DNA of 64,000 nucleotides from Microbacterium maritypicum. GTDB taxonomy: Bacteria > Actinomycetota > Actinomycetes > Actinomycetales > Microbacteriaceae. The stretch spans positions 744,001 through 808,000 of the forward strand of contig NZ_CP168030.1 in NCBI RefSeq assembly GCF_041529975.1, read 5' to 3'. Positions 42,631 to 50,302 of the stretch are shown piece by piece. The notes under the pieces were generated by a model, which saw only the letters and a program-made list of their open reading frames with translations, had not been told where the DNA came from and did no database searches. Position 1 is the first letter of the stretch, and every line of letters begins with the position of its first letter. The position numbers and the translations under genes are program-made.

Positions 42631-43229
42631 TCCGCGTGCTGCTCGCCGATGACGAGGCGATGATCCGCTCCGCTCTCGCAGCGCTGCTGCGCCTGGAACC
42701 CGACATCGAGGTGGTCGCCGAATGCGCCGACGGCGAGCAGGCCGTCGCCGAAGCCCTGCGCCTGGAGCCGGACGTGTGCCTGCTCGACCTCGAGATGCCG
42801 GGACTCGACGGGGTGCAGGTCGCCGAGAAGCTGCACAGGGCGATCGCGACGCGCTGCGTGGTCGTCACCCGTCATGCGCGACCCGGTGTGCTCCGTCGCG
42901 CGCTCGCCTCCGGCGTCTCGGGTTTCCTGCCGAAGTCCCGCGGTGCCGACGAGGTCGCCGCCGTCATCCGCCGGGTCGCCGCGGGCGCTCGCTACGTGGA
43001 TCCCGAGATCGCCGCCGACGCTCTGAGCGACGAGCGCTCCCCGCTCACGGACCGGGAGCTCGACGTGCTGCGCGCCGGTCGCCGCGGCGAGACGACCGGA
43101 CAGATCGCGCGGGCACTCGCGCTCGCGCCGGGCACCGTGCGCAACCACGTCTCGGTCATCCTCGGAAAGCTCTCCGTCGGCACCCGCCAGCAGGCCGTGC
43201 TCATCGCCGAGGAGCGCGGCTGGATCTGA
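42627..43229 (+). CDS. LuxR-type response regulator
   Basis: The 200-residue protein has a receiver domain with the acidic pocket 'DDE' (residues 8-10), phosphoacceptor Asp in 'CLLDLEMPGLDG' and the conserved Lys in 'FLPKSRG', and a C-terminal LuxR/GerE helix-turn-helix ('LTDRELDVLRAGRRGETTGQIARALALAPGTVRNHVSVILGKLSVGTRQQAVLIAEERGW'). It is coupled to the kinase at 41431. DesK/DesR relatives regulate membrane fluidity, but neither the desaturase (33094) nor any other target is adjacent. The erm leader ORF begins 20 bases after its stop. Confidence 0.94.
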   Translation: MIRVLLADDEAMIRSALAALLRLEPDIEVVAECADGEQAVAEALRLEPDVCLLDLEMPGLDGVQVAEKLHRAIATRCVVVTRHARPGVLRRALASGVSGFLPKSRGADEVAAVIRRVAAGARYVDPEIAADALSDERSPLTDRELDVLRAGRRGETTGQIARALALAPGTVRNHVSVILGKLSVGTRQQAVLIAEERGWI

Positions 43230-43236
43230 CTGCCGT

Positions 43237-43242
43237 TATGCT
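43237..43242 (+). promoter_or_regulatory. -10 element TATGCT of the erm leader transcript
   Basis: TATGCT lies seven bases before ATG 43250 and overlaps none of the response-regulator coding region (stop at 43229). The spacing implies a leaderless mRNA for the leader peptide and erm. A clear -35 is not seen. Confidence 0.6.
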
Positions 43243-43249
43243 GGCAGGC

Positions 43250-43315
43250 ATGGGAACCATATGCGCAGCGCCCATGATGGGGCGCAACTTCGTGATCCGC
43301 GACCGCCGCGCCTGA
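43250..43315 (+). CDS. ermL: Erm leader peptide (21 codons)
   Basis: This small ORF begins MGTICAAPMMG and continues with N13-F-V-I-R-D-R-R-A21. The F-V-I followed by R-D-R combines features of two known macrolide-stalling signatures: the I-F-V-I of the ErmC leader and the R/K-x-R/K of ErmD/ErmX-type leaders. A leaderless promoter precedes it and an Erm gene follows (43455). The stop codon lies in the loop of a hairpin (43307-43322) that competes with a second hairpin (43317-43349). It is too short for normal gene callers, so the assignment rests on the motif, promoter and RNA-structure logic. Confidence 0.65.
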   Translation: MGTICAAPMMGRNFVIRDRRA

Positions 43316-43349
43316 CGGCGCGCTCGCTCTCCGCACGCATCTGCGCGCC
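43268..43349 (+). promoter_or_regulatory. Translational-attenuator-like RNA hairpins upstream of erm
   Basis: Hairpin 1: GCGCCC/GGGCGC (43268-43285) inside the leader ORF. Hairpin 2: CGCGCC (43307-43312) with GGCGCG (43317-43322), loop TGAC containing the stop codon. Hairpin 3: GGCGCGC (43317-43323) with GCGCGCC (43343-43349). Hairpins 2 and 3 share a strand and exclude each other. A ribosome stalled near codons 16-17 would cover 43307-43312 and favour hairpin 3. Confidence 0.6.
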
Positions 43350-43367
43350 GTCCACCGAGATGTCATC

Positions 43368-43428
43368 GCACCTCGGGACGGGCAGTCCTCTCTGACGCCT
43401 CTTCGCGTCCTCCCCTCCTTCGAGGTGC
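43368..43428 (+). promoter_or_regulatory. Potential start-region sequestering hairpin of erm
   Basis: GCACCTCG (43368-43375) is perfectly complementary to CGAGGTGC (43421-43428), the only GAGG sequence near the erm start. This stem would bury the 5' edge of the erm initiation region. Whether it switches with hairpins 2 and 3 needs RNA folding. Confidence 0.45.
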
Positions 43429-43454
43429 TCCGATTCTTCTTCTGGAACGCACTC

Positions 43455-44219
43455 ATGCCTCGTTCAATCCATGGCGGCCGACACGAACTCGGCCAGAACT
43501 TCCTCACCCATCGTCCGACCCTCGCCCGCATCACCGACCTCGTCGGGCGCACCTCGGGCTCGATCCTCGAGCTCGGGTGCGGTGACGGCGCACTCACCCG
43601 CTCGCTCGCAAGGTTGGAGCGACCCCTCGCGGCGATCGACGTCGATGAGCATCGGGTGCATCGTCTGCGAAAGGCGCTGCCCGGCGTGCGCATCGAGATA
43701 GCGGATGCGACTCGCCATCCGCTCGACGCGGAGGTCATCGTCGGCAACATCCCGTTCCATGTGACGACACCGATCCTCCGGCGACTGCTGTCCAGCGGCC
43801 GGTGGAGTCAGGCGGTGCTGCTGACGCAGTGGGAGGTGGCCCGCAAGCGGGCAGGTGTCGGCGGCGGCACCATGATGACCGCGCAGTCCGCGCCGTGGTT
43901 CGAGTTCTCTCTGGAGGGCCGCGTACCGGCCTGGGGGTTCTCACCGCAACCGAGCGTCGACGGTGGGGTGCTGGCCATCACCCGTCGCGGCTCACCGCTC
44001 GTCCCGGCATCCGACCGCCGGGAGTACGAGGCGTTCGTGCGGTCGATGTTCACGGGGCGAGGATCGAACCTGGCTGCGGTGCTGGCCACGGCGGCACGCA
44101 TCCCGATGTCCCGAGCGCGACGGTGTGTCGCGGCGGCGGGTGCCGACGACCGGCGTCTTCCCCGTGACCTGCGCCCGGAGCACTGGGCCGCGCTCTGGCG
44201 TCACGTCTCCCGCGGGTGA
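43455..44219 (+). CDS. erm: 23S rRNA (adenine-N6)-dimethyltransferase Erm
   Basis: The 254-residue enzyme dimethylates A2058 of 23S rRNA and confers macrolide-lincosamide-streptogramin B resistance in its family. It has 'GGRHELGQNFL' (residues 7-17) typical of actinobacterial Erm proteins, the S-adenosylmethionine loop E39-L-G-C-G-D-G45, the acidic 'AAIDVDEHRV' that binds the ribose, and the catalytic N-I-P-F motif at 98-101. The C-terminal rRNA-binding helices are present. I chose ATG 43455 (MPRSIHGG); a GTG at 43425 would add 10 residues beginning with a hydrophobic run. KsgA, the housekeeping relative, lacks this N-terminal pattern. Confidence 0.92.
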   Translation: MPRSIHGGRHELGQNFLTHRPTLARITDLVGRTSGSILELGCGDGALTRSLARLERPLAAIDVDEHRVHRLRKALPGVRIEIADATRHPLDAEVIVGNIPFHVTTPILRRLLSSGRWSQAVLLTQWEVARKRAGVGGGTMMTAQSAPWFEFSLEGRVPAWGFSPQPSVDGGVLAITRRGSPLVPASDRREYEAFVRSMFTGRGSNLAAVLATAARIPMSRARRCVAAAGADDRRLPRDLRPEHWAALWRHVSRG

Positions 44220-44309
44220 GATGACCGGGCCGTCTCGCAGCCCCACCGGGCGACGGCCCGGCCTGCTCGTGATGAGCCCGACGTCGGAGCATCCGGGTAG
44301 CCTCGACGC

Positions 44310-44561
44310 ATGTCCGCTTTCGGAACGCTCGCGACTCCGGTCGGTGTCGTCGGCGTCGTCAGCGACGGCGTGGCGATCACCCGCGTCATGTGGCGGTCCG
44401 CTCCACCCGAGGGCAGCGCACTCCCGGCCGGCCCGACCGCCGATCCACTGCTCGCCGAGGCCCTCGCGCAACTCGCCGCCTACTTCGCGGGCACGCTGCG
44501 CCGCTTCGACGTTCCGGTCGACCTTGGTGTGCCGACCGTGGCGACCAGAGCAGTGCTCACG
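44310..44561 (+). pseudogene. ogt: Methylated-DNA-[protein]-cysteine methyltransferase, N-terminal fragment
   Basis: The reading frame MSAFGTLATPVGVVGVVSDGVAI... encodes the N-terminal domain of an Ogt/MGMT protein, up to 'FDVPVDLGVPTVATRAVLT'. The frame then enters foreign sequence and stops at 44621 without the active-site domain. TAGCCT lies six bases before ATG 44310, so the promoter is intact. The missing half is found 2.37 kb downstream (46933-47187). Joining 44561 to 46933 restores the normal sequence T-R-A-V-L-T-A-L-H-E-T-V-G in frame, which shows that one gene has been interrupted. Confidence 0.85.
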
Positions 44562-44910
44562 GTGACGGGGCGGAGGGCGCGGCTTGGCTGCACTCAGCCC
44601 AAGACCCCGAGGGCCCGGTGAAGGACGAACGTCTGCTCGACAAACTCCGTCGCGTGTTGGACGTCGCCTAGGGTGTGTCCGACAAAGGTCGACGTGTGCG
44701 GACGACTTGTGTGAGAGATCCCTCCGATGACCCCACATCTGAGGGCGAGCCAATCCGGAGCCGTCTCTGTCTCACCGACGTGCGCGTCGGTCCGCAATCG
44801 CTTGCGGCAGGAGACGCGGATTTGTGTCAGCAGCCACCGACAACAACGTCACGAGATAGAACACGTAGGTGCGCCCGCCTCTCTCGGTGGTTCGCTCGTA
44901 TGCTGGGGCG

Positions 44911-45390
44911 ATGACGGACCAGGTGATTTTGATGTGCGGTCCCGCGGGATCCGGCAAGTCCACCTACGCGAAAAGGCTCGAGCGCGCCGGCTATGTCCTG
45001 CTCTCGTTCGATGCCGAGGCTTGGAACCGCGGGTACCGAGTTCACCCGGTACCCGCGGACGCGATACAGTCCATCCACGATCACCTGCAGGCCCGCCTGA
45101 AGGAGCTCGTCACCCGCGGAGCCCGAGTCGTGGTCGATACCTCGTTCTGGTCCCGGGCCTCCCGCGATCGCTACCGGGATTTTCTCGCACCGCTCGGTGC
45201 GACCCCTACGGTCTACTACCTCGAAGTCCCGCACGACGTCCTCCTCGAACGACTCGCAACCAGGACTGATTCTGGTCCTAACGATGTCCTCGTTTCTCCA
45301 GCGCAAGCCGCTGCCTACATCGATGGCTTCCAGAGACCCACCCCTAATGAAGGCCCGATGCGTGTCTTCCGCCACCAGGTGGGCACCTAG
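44911..45390 (+). CDS. P-loop kinase-like protein carried by the insertion
   Basis: The 159-residue protein has a Walker A motif GPAGSGKST (residues 10-18), a central 'VVVDTSFWSRASRDRYRDFL' that resembles the Walker B/lid region of AAA-type polynucleotide-kinase, chloramphenicol-phosphotransferase and zeta-toxin-like enzymes, and a C-terminal 'RPTPNEGPMRVFRH' tail. The substrate is unknown. TATGCT (44899-44904) lies six bases before ATG 44911, so it has a host-type leaderless promoter and may be expressed. Its stop overlaps the end of the convergent portal gene by four bases. Zeta-like toxins normally have an antitoxin beside them; none is seen. Confidence 0.75.
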   Translation: MTDQVILMCGPAGSGKSTYAKRLERAGYVLLSFDAEAWNRGYRVHPVPADAIQSIHDHLQARLKELVTRGARVVVDTSFWSRASRDRYRDFLAPLGATPTVYYLEVPHDVLLERLATRTDSGPNDVLVSPAQAAAYIDGFQRPTPNEGPMRVFRHQVGT

Positions 45391-46838
45391 GTGACGCCTG
45401 CGGGGTCGTCGCCCGTGAACGCCGCGGACTCCGGTACCGGGACACCGATCTCCTGCTGGATCAGTTCGACCTCCGCGTCGATATCGTCCTCATCCCAGCC
45501 GGGGTGAATGCTGCGGACGATCTCCTTGCGAGACGCAGCGCGTGCGGCGTCGAGCAGCTGCGCGGTGCGGGCGAGCCTCTCCGGGTCGGCCTGCGACACC
45601 GGGGCGAACTCGACGGCCGGCATCCGGGTCATGTCGCCGAGGTCAGCGCCGCCGAACACGGTCTTGTCGATCTCCAGCGCAGCGAGGGACCAACGTGCGA
45701 GAGCACCCTTCGCGTACAGGGCCTTCTTGTCGCGGGTGCGCTCGCTGTCGGACAGGTCCGCGTCGATCTCCGTGGCGGTGCGCTGGCCCTTCGCGGAGTC
45801 GAGGCCGAGGTGCGCTTCGGAGTAGCCGAGCGCGGACGCGAGTTCCTTCTTGAGGCCCTCGATCACGGCGAGGTGTTCTTCGACTCGGATCGCGAACTGC
45901 ACGATGCCCATCGCGCCGTTGCCGTCCGCTGCCTTCCCGAGCGTGCCGGAGACCGGCGTAAACACCTGCCGGTAGACGTCGAAGTTCGCACCTTCGCCGG
46001 GCTTCCCGGACAGGTCAAGCATCTCTTCGGGGACGATGAGGCGGCCCTGGCCGTTCTCCACGTCGCGCATCAGCGATGACCAGGTGAAGTCGACCTTGTC
46101 GAGGACGTCCTGTACGCCGTCGAGGTCGGAGCGGCCGAGGGATGCGAGTTCGCCGAGCTTGCGCCAGTCGCGCACCGGCGCCGCGTTCTTCAAGTAGGTG
46201 ACGGCGAGGTGTTTCGTGCCGGTGCCGATCGCAACCGTCTCCGGGAGGGCGCCCTCCCGGACGTTGAGGTCTGAAGCAGTGCGCATCCGGGCGTAATGCG
46301 CCGTCTCCTCGCGCGTGTCGATCTGCACCGGCACACCGAGGGCGCGGTCCGTGCCGCGGTACAGGGTGTACTCAATCGTCCCTGGCTTGTGCTCCTCGAT
46401 GAGGCGATAGACCTCGTTGCCGTCGTGGTACTCGGACCAGAGCGTCACGCCGGCGAGTCGCCCGTGACGGAACGTGGGGATCGCGGTATCCGCGGCGTAC
46501 GCTTTCGGGAAGACATGGTCGTGCACATCGGCATCCCAGGCAACAGCGAGGTACGAGCCACCGAGGGCGGCCGAGTACTCGCCAGCAAGAAGGAGTTCGG
46601 CGTGCGTTTCGTCGGCACCCGTGATGTCGTCGAGGCGGGTCTGCGCCGGGTGTGCCCACCGCTTCCGCGACGCCCGCGTGTCGCCCTCCTGTAGGGGGAC
46701 GTCGTCGGGCTTGCGGAACAGGATCTGCGGGGCCTCGCCGAACAGCAGATCAGCGGACAGAGTGCAGAGGTCGGCGGCGAGCGGCAGATGCATACGCATC
46801 CGCTTCTCTTCCTCGACGATCGGCTGGCCGAGGAACAT
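45387..46838 (-). CDS. Phage portal protein, N-terminally truncated
   Basis: The 483-residue protein has the SPP1/actinophage portal pattern: 'MRMHLPLAADLCTLSADLLFGEAP' near the start, 'GGSYLAVAWD' and 'PTFRHGRLAGVTLWSEYHDGNEVYRLIEEHKPGTIEYTLYRGT' in the middle, and 'YSEAHLGLDSAKGQRTATEIDADLSDSERTRDKKALY' towards the C-terminus. Portals form the dodecameric DNA gate of the capsid. Open codons upstream of 46838 (…DLGSLSK) end at a stop just inside the right junction, so the first ~40 residues are lost. No terminase or head gene is adjacent; this is a relic. Confidence 0.85.
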   Translation of the reverse strand: MFLGQPIVEEEKRMRMHLPLAADLCTLSADLLFGEAPQILFRKPDDVPLQEGDTRASRKRWAHPAQTRLDDITGADETHAELLLAGEYSAALGGSYLAVAWDADVHDHVFPKAYAADTAIPTFRHGRLAGVTLWSEYHDGNEVYRLIEEHKPGTIEYTLYRGTDRALGVPVQIDTREETAHYARMRTASDLNVREGALPETVAIGTGTKHLAVTYLKNAAPVRDWRKLGELASLGRSDLDGVQDVLDKVDFTWSSLMRDVENGQGRLIVPEEMLDLSGKPGEGANFDVYRQVFTPVSGTLGKAADGNGAMGIVQFAIRVEEHLAVIEGLKKELASALGYSEAHLGLDSAKGQRTATEIDADLSDSERTRDKKALYAKGALARWSLAALEIDKTVFGGADLGDMTRMPAVEFAPVSQADPERLARTAQLLDAARAASRKEIVRSIHPGWDEDDIDAEVELIQQEIGVPVPESAAFTGDDPAGVT

Positions 46839-46932
46839 CTTCGACAGGGAGCCGAGGTCGCAGCCTCAGATGGATGAATTCCCGTGGGGGCAGATGTTCA
46901 CGGCGATCGCTGCGCTCGGTGGTGCGGCGATC

Positions 46933-47187
46933 GCCCTCCACGAGACGGTCGGGCACGGAGAGACGATCACCTACGGCGGGCTCGCCGCGCGCAGCGGCAC
47001 CGACGTCCCCGCCCGGGGGATCGGTTCGATCATGGGTGCGAACCCCGTCCCCCTGATCGTGCCCTGTCATCGGGTGGTGGCCGGCGACGGCCTCGGCGGA
47101 TACTCCGGCGGCGATGCGGGCCAGGGCCTCGAGACCAAGCGCTGGCTGCTGGAGCACGAGGGGTCTCTGCCGACCTCGCTGTTCTGA
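46933..47187 (+). pseudogene. ogt: Methylated-DNA-[protein]-cysteine methyltransferase, C-terminal active-site fragment
   Basis: The fragment encodes 'ALHETVGHGETITYGGLAARSG' then 'GSIMGANPVPLIVPCHRVVAGDGLGGYSGG', with the acceptor cysteine in the signature PCHRV and the C-terminal 'LETKRWLLEHEGS'. It is the exact continuation of the N-terminal fragment at 44310-44561. An ATG at 46870 would add 21 foreign residues before it, so a shortened protein might still be made, but the helix-turn-helix Arg finger region alone is not known to give full repair activity. It ends 89 bases before thrC. Confidence 0.85.
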
Positions 47188-47276
47188 ACAGCGGCGGCGG
47201 CATCCGTCATCCCGTCATCTCACCGACGAACACCCTGCGAGAATGGACGTGCCGAGTCCCGAGCCGAGGAGCCAAC

Positions 47277-48680
47277 GTGCAGTTCATCTCCACCCGCGGC
47301 GGCATGCAGCCGCAGTCGTTCAGCGAGACGCTGTTGGAGGGCCTCGCGCCCGACGGCGGACTGGCGGTGCCCGAGGTCATGCCGACCGTCGACGGCGAAA
47401 CGCTCGAGCGCTGGCGTGCGCTGACGTACCCGCAGCTGGCGACCGAGGTGCTCGGGCTGTTCGCGACCGACATCCCGCGCGCGGATCTCGCGCGGATGAC
47501 CGATGCGGCATACGCCGGCTTCCCCGACGGCGTCGTGCCGCTGCGGGCCATCGACGACGAGCTGACGCTCGTCGGACTCTCCGAGGGGCCGACGCTCGCG
47601 TTCAAGGACATGGCGATGCAGTTCCTCGGACAGGTGCTCGAGTACACGCTGGAGCGCAACGACGCCGTGCTCAACATCCTCGGCGCGACCTCGGGCGACA
47701 CCGGTTCTGCGGCCGAGCACGCCCTCCGCGGCAAGGAGCGCGTCGCGGTGTTCATGCTGTCGCCGCAGGGCCGCATGAGTGCGTTCCAGCGGGCGCAGAT
47801 GTTCTCTCTCGACGACGCGAACGTGCACAACATCGCGGTCGAGGGCGTCTTCGACGACTGCCAGAACCTCGTGAAGAAGCTCGCCGGCGATCTGGACTTC
47901 AAGCGCGCACAGCACCTGGGCGCGGTGAACTCGATCAACCTCGCGCGCATCACGGCGCAGACCGTCTACTACTTCTGGGCGTGGCTGCGGGCGACGGATG
48001 CCGGTGGCTGGACCGAGCTGTCCTTCACGGTGCCCTCCGGTAACTTCGGCAACATCCTCTCCGGCTTCTTCGCCAAGCAGATGGGTCTCCCGATCCGTCG
48101 CCTGGTACTCGCCGCGAACGAGAACAACGTCCTCGACGAGTTCTTCCGCTCCGGCGTCTACCGCCCGCGCAGCGCCGCTCAGACGCTCGCGACCTCGAGC
48201 CCCTCGATGGACATCTCCAAGGCGTCGAACCTCGAGCGGTTCATCTTCGAACTCGTCGGCCGTGACCCCGCCCGCGTCGTGGGGGCCTGGGACGACCTCG
48301 AGGCCCAGGGGTACTTCGACTTCTCGGCCGATCAGGAGCGCTTCCTCGAGGAGTTCGGCATCGTCAGCGGCACCTCGACGCACGCTGACCGGCTGGCGAC
48401 GATCCGCTCGGTGTACGAGACGACGGGTGAGGTCATCGACCCGCACACGGCCGACGGCGTCAAGGTCGCGCGCGAGTATGTCGAACCGGGTGTTCCGATG
48501 CTCGTGCTCGAGACGGCCAAGCCGGAGAAGTTCGCCGAGACGATCCACGAGGCCATCGGTGTCGAGCTCGGCTATGCGCCCGAGCTCCAGGAGATGCTCG
48601 ACGCTCCCCAGCACGTGACCGAGATGGGTGACGACGAGCACGCGCTGCGCGCCTTCATCGAGACGAACGCGCTGCACTGA
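47277..48680 (+). CDS. thrC: Threonine synthase
   Basis: The 467-residue PLP enzyme converts O-phospho-L-homoserine to L-threonine. The PLP lysine is K110 in 'SEGPTLAFKDMAMQFLG', and 'GATSGDTGSAAEHALRGKERVAVFMLSPQGRMSAFQRAQM' forms the phosphate-binding region. Its length and 'STRGGMQPQSFSETLLEGLAPDGGL' N-terminus belong to the longer fungal/proteobacterial-type group. GTG 47277 has GAGGAG upstream. It is followed by a terminator-like hairpin at 48716, so it is probably monocistronic; homoserine kinase and dehydrogenase genes are not adjacent. Confidence 0.96.
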   Translation: MQFISTRGGMQPQSFSETLLEGLAPDGGLAVPEVMPTVDGETLERWRALTYPQLATEVLGLFATDIPRADLARMTDAAYAGFPDGVVPLRAIDDELTLVGLSEGPTLAFKDMAMQFLGQVLEYTLERNDAVLNILGATSGDTGSAAEHALRGKERVAVFMLSPQGRMSAFQRAQMFSLDDANVHNIAVEGVFDDCQNLVKKLAGDLDFKRAQHLGAVNSINLARITAQTVYYFWAWLRATDAGGWTELSFTVPSGNFGNILSGFFAKQMGLPIRRLVLAANENNVLDEFFRSGVYRPRSAAQTLATSSPSMDISKASNLERFIFELVGRDPARVVGAWDDLEAQGYFDFSADQERFLEEFGIVSGTSTHADRLATIRSVYETTGEVIDPHTADGVKVAREYVEPGVPMLVLETAKPEKFAETIHEAIGVELGYAPELQEMLDAPQHVTEMGDDEHALRAFIETNALH

Positions 48681-48715
48681 TCTTCGCGGCGGTCGTCGAG
48701 GCCCCCAGTTCACGT

Positions 48716-48756
48716 CGAGACCCCCCTCGTGCCGCTGTCGGCAGGAGGGGGTTTCG
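48716..48756 (+). terminator. Terminator-like hairpin after thrC
   Basis: CGAGACCCCC...GTGCC pairs with GGCAGGAGGGGGTTTCG around GCTGTC, with minor mismatches. It starts 36 bases after the thrC stop. The same gene-end style (GAGACCCC/GGGGTCTC) appears at 14941-14983. Confidence 0.65.
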
Positions 48757-48810
48757 GTGTTTCCGGGGGTCTCCACGCGAGCTGTCGCGGGCGTGACGCA
48801 GAGCGGGTAC

Positions 48811-48855
48811 GTGCGATGCGCACATCCGGGTTCGATTCTCGTGCGATATGCACAT
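48811..48855. promoter_or_regulatory. Paired palindromic elements upstream of the NCS1 permease
   Basis: GTGCGATGCGCACAT (48811-48825) and GTGCGATATGCACAT (48841-48855) are direct repeats 30 bp apart. Each is itself an inverted repeat (GTGCG-N3-CGCAC and GTGC-N5-GCAC). They lie about 70-115 bp before the permease start at 48925. The PucR regulator at the end of the locus is the natural candidate to bind here (inferred). Confidence 0.6.
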
Positions 48856-48924
48856 GTCGTGCGGTGTCCGAGCGTGGCTACTGTGGCGCACAACCCGTTC
48901 CCCTCCTCCTCCCGAAGGATCCTC

Positions 48925-50262
48925 ATGGCACGCACGGCGCACGCAGACGACTTCGCGCTCTCCCGGGTGACTCCCGAGGCCCGCAAATCCTGGTTCGGCA
49001 TCGCCGTGCAGCGATTCGGACAGGTCTCGGCCCTCTCTCAGTTCCTCCTCGGCGCGACCCTCGGCTACAGCATGACTTTCGGCGAGGCTGTCCTCGCCTT
49101 CCTCTTCGGCTCGCTCATCCTCGAGGTGATCATGTGCGTGGTCGGCTTCATCGGCCAGCGCGAGGGACTCAACACCGCCCTCCTCGCACGCTGGACCGGC
49201 TTCGGCGAGATCGGCGCCTCCCTCGTCGGGCTCGCGATCGGCATCAGCCTGATCGGCTGGTTCGGCATCCAGTCCGCCATCTCGGCGCAGTCGCTCGACG
49301 CCCTCATGCCCGGCGCTCTGCCGGTGTGGGCCTGGAGCCTCATCTTCGGCCTCGCGGTCACCGCGATCGTGGCCTTCGGCTTCGTCGGGATGCAGTGGCT
49401 CGCGAACATCACCGTGCCGCTGTTCCTCATCCTCGTCGGCTGGTCGGTCATCTCCGAGCTGAGCCGTCACGACATCGGCGAACTGCTCACAGGCCCCGCG
49501 CCCGGACCCACGATGAGCGTGTGGGCCGGAACCGGCATCGTCGCGGGTGGCCTCATCGTCGGCGCGATCATCACGGGCGACATGACCCGCTTCAACCGCT
49601 CGCGCGCCGACGTCATCAAGCAGACCGTGGTCGGCGTCTCCCTCGGCGAGTTCGTGATCGGCCTCGCCGGCGTGCTGCTGGCGCACGCCGCGGCCACGGG
49701 GGACATCGTCGCGATCGTCACCTCGTCGGTCGGCTTCATCGGCCTGTTCATCGTGCTCACCGGCACCCTGAAGATCAACGACTGGAACCTGTACTCCTCC
49801 ACACTGGGCCTGGTGAACTTCATCTCGACCGCGTTCGGGAAGAACCTGCACCGCGTCACCACGACCATCGTGCTGGGCGTCGTCGGATCCGTGCTCGCCG
49901 CGGTCGGCATCCTCGGACAGTTCACCGAGTTCCTGATCGTGCTGAGCGTCGCGTTCCCCCCGATCGCCGGCATCATGGTCGCCGAGTACTACATCGTGCG
50001 TCGCTGGCGTCCCGACCTCGACGCGACGCGCGACGAAGGCACCCTCCCGGCGACCGCCCCGCGCATCGTCCCTGCGACGATCGTCGTCTGGCTGGTCTCC
50101 GCGCTGGTCGGCTACTTCGTGACGTGGGGCATCCCGTCGCTTCTCAGCCTTTTCCTCTCGATGGCCCTCTACATCGTCGCGGGCAAGCTCGGCTGGGTGC
50201 GCGGCGTCGGCGTGGCCACCACACGGCAGGCCGCACCGGTCGAACAGACAGCAGCGGCCTGA
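48925..50262 (+). CDS. codB: NCS1-family purine/cytosine-type permease
   Basis: The 445-residue protein has about 12 membrane segments. The NCS1 hallmarks are 'WFGIAVQRFGQVSALSQFLLGATLGYSMTFGEA' at the start, 'FGIQSAISAQSLDAL' in the third helix region and 'GDMTRFNRSRADVIKQTVVGVSLGEF' after helix 6. Members import cytosine, allantoin, hydantoins or related ring compounds with Na+ or H+. The next gene is a HyuA/oxoprolinase-like protein followed by DUF917 proteins, so import of a cyclic amide is likely. GAAGGATC precedes ATG 48925, and paired palindromes lie upstream. Confidence 0.92.
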   Translation: MARTAHADDFALSRVTPEARKSWFGIAVQRFGQVSALSQFLLGATLGYSMTFGEAVLAFLFGSLILEVIMCVVGFIGQREGLNTALLARWTGFGEIGASLVGLAIGISLIGWFGIQSAISAQSLDALMPGALPVWAWSLIFGLAVTAIVAFGFVGMQWLANITVPLFLILVGWSVISELSRHDIGELLTGPAPGPTMSVWAGTGIVAGGLIVGAIITGDMTRFNRSRADVIKQTVVGVSLGEFVIGLAGVLLAHAAATGDIVAIVTSSVGFIGLFIVLTGTLKINDWNLYSSTLGLVNFISTAFGKNLHRVTTTIVLGVVGSVLAAVGILGQFTEFLIVLSVAFPPIAGIMVAEYYIVRRWRPDLDATRDEGTLPATAPRIVPATIVVWLVSALVGYFVTWGIPSLLSLFLSMALYIVAGKLGWVRGVGVATTRQAAPVEQTAAA

Positions 50263-50302
50263 ACCGCTACAGACAGACACCCCTCACAGGAAAGCGAGCA
50301 TC

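Larger units (their letters stand above)
44562..46932. mobile_element. Phage-derived insertion interrupting ogt
   Basis: About 2.37 kb separates the two halves of ogt. It contains a kinase-like gene (44911-45390), a converging phage portal-protein gene (45387-46838) truncated at its 5' end, a short tail of an unknown frame on the left ('EGPVKDERLLDKLRRVLDVA' ending near 44671), and on the right a fragment starting MDEFPWGQMFTAIAALGG at 46870. The stretch 44672-44910 has no gene I recognise. No integrase, transposase, target duplication or terminal repeat is visible. The mixture suggests a prophage relic left by deletion or recombination rather than a complete element. Confidence 0.75.

Noticed and set aside
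43425..43454. GTG start extending Erm by ten residues
   Set aside because: The added hydrophobic run is not typical of Erm N-termini and lacks a usable ribosome-binding site; kept only as an alternative.
46870..47187. Complete short MGMT protein starting at 46870
   Set aside because: The first 21 residues do not match the family and the N-terminal domain is missing; the two-piece ogt explanation fits better.
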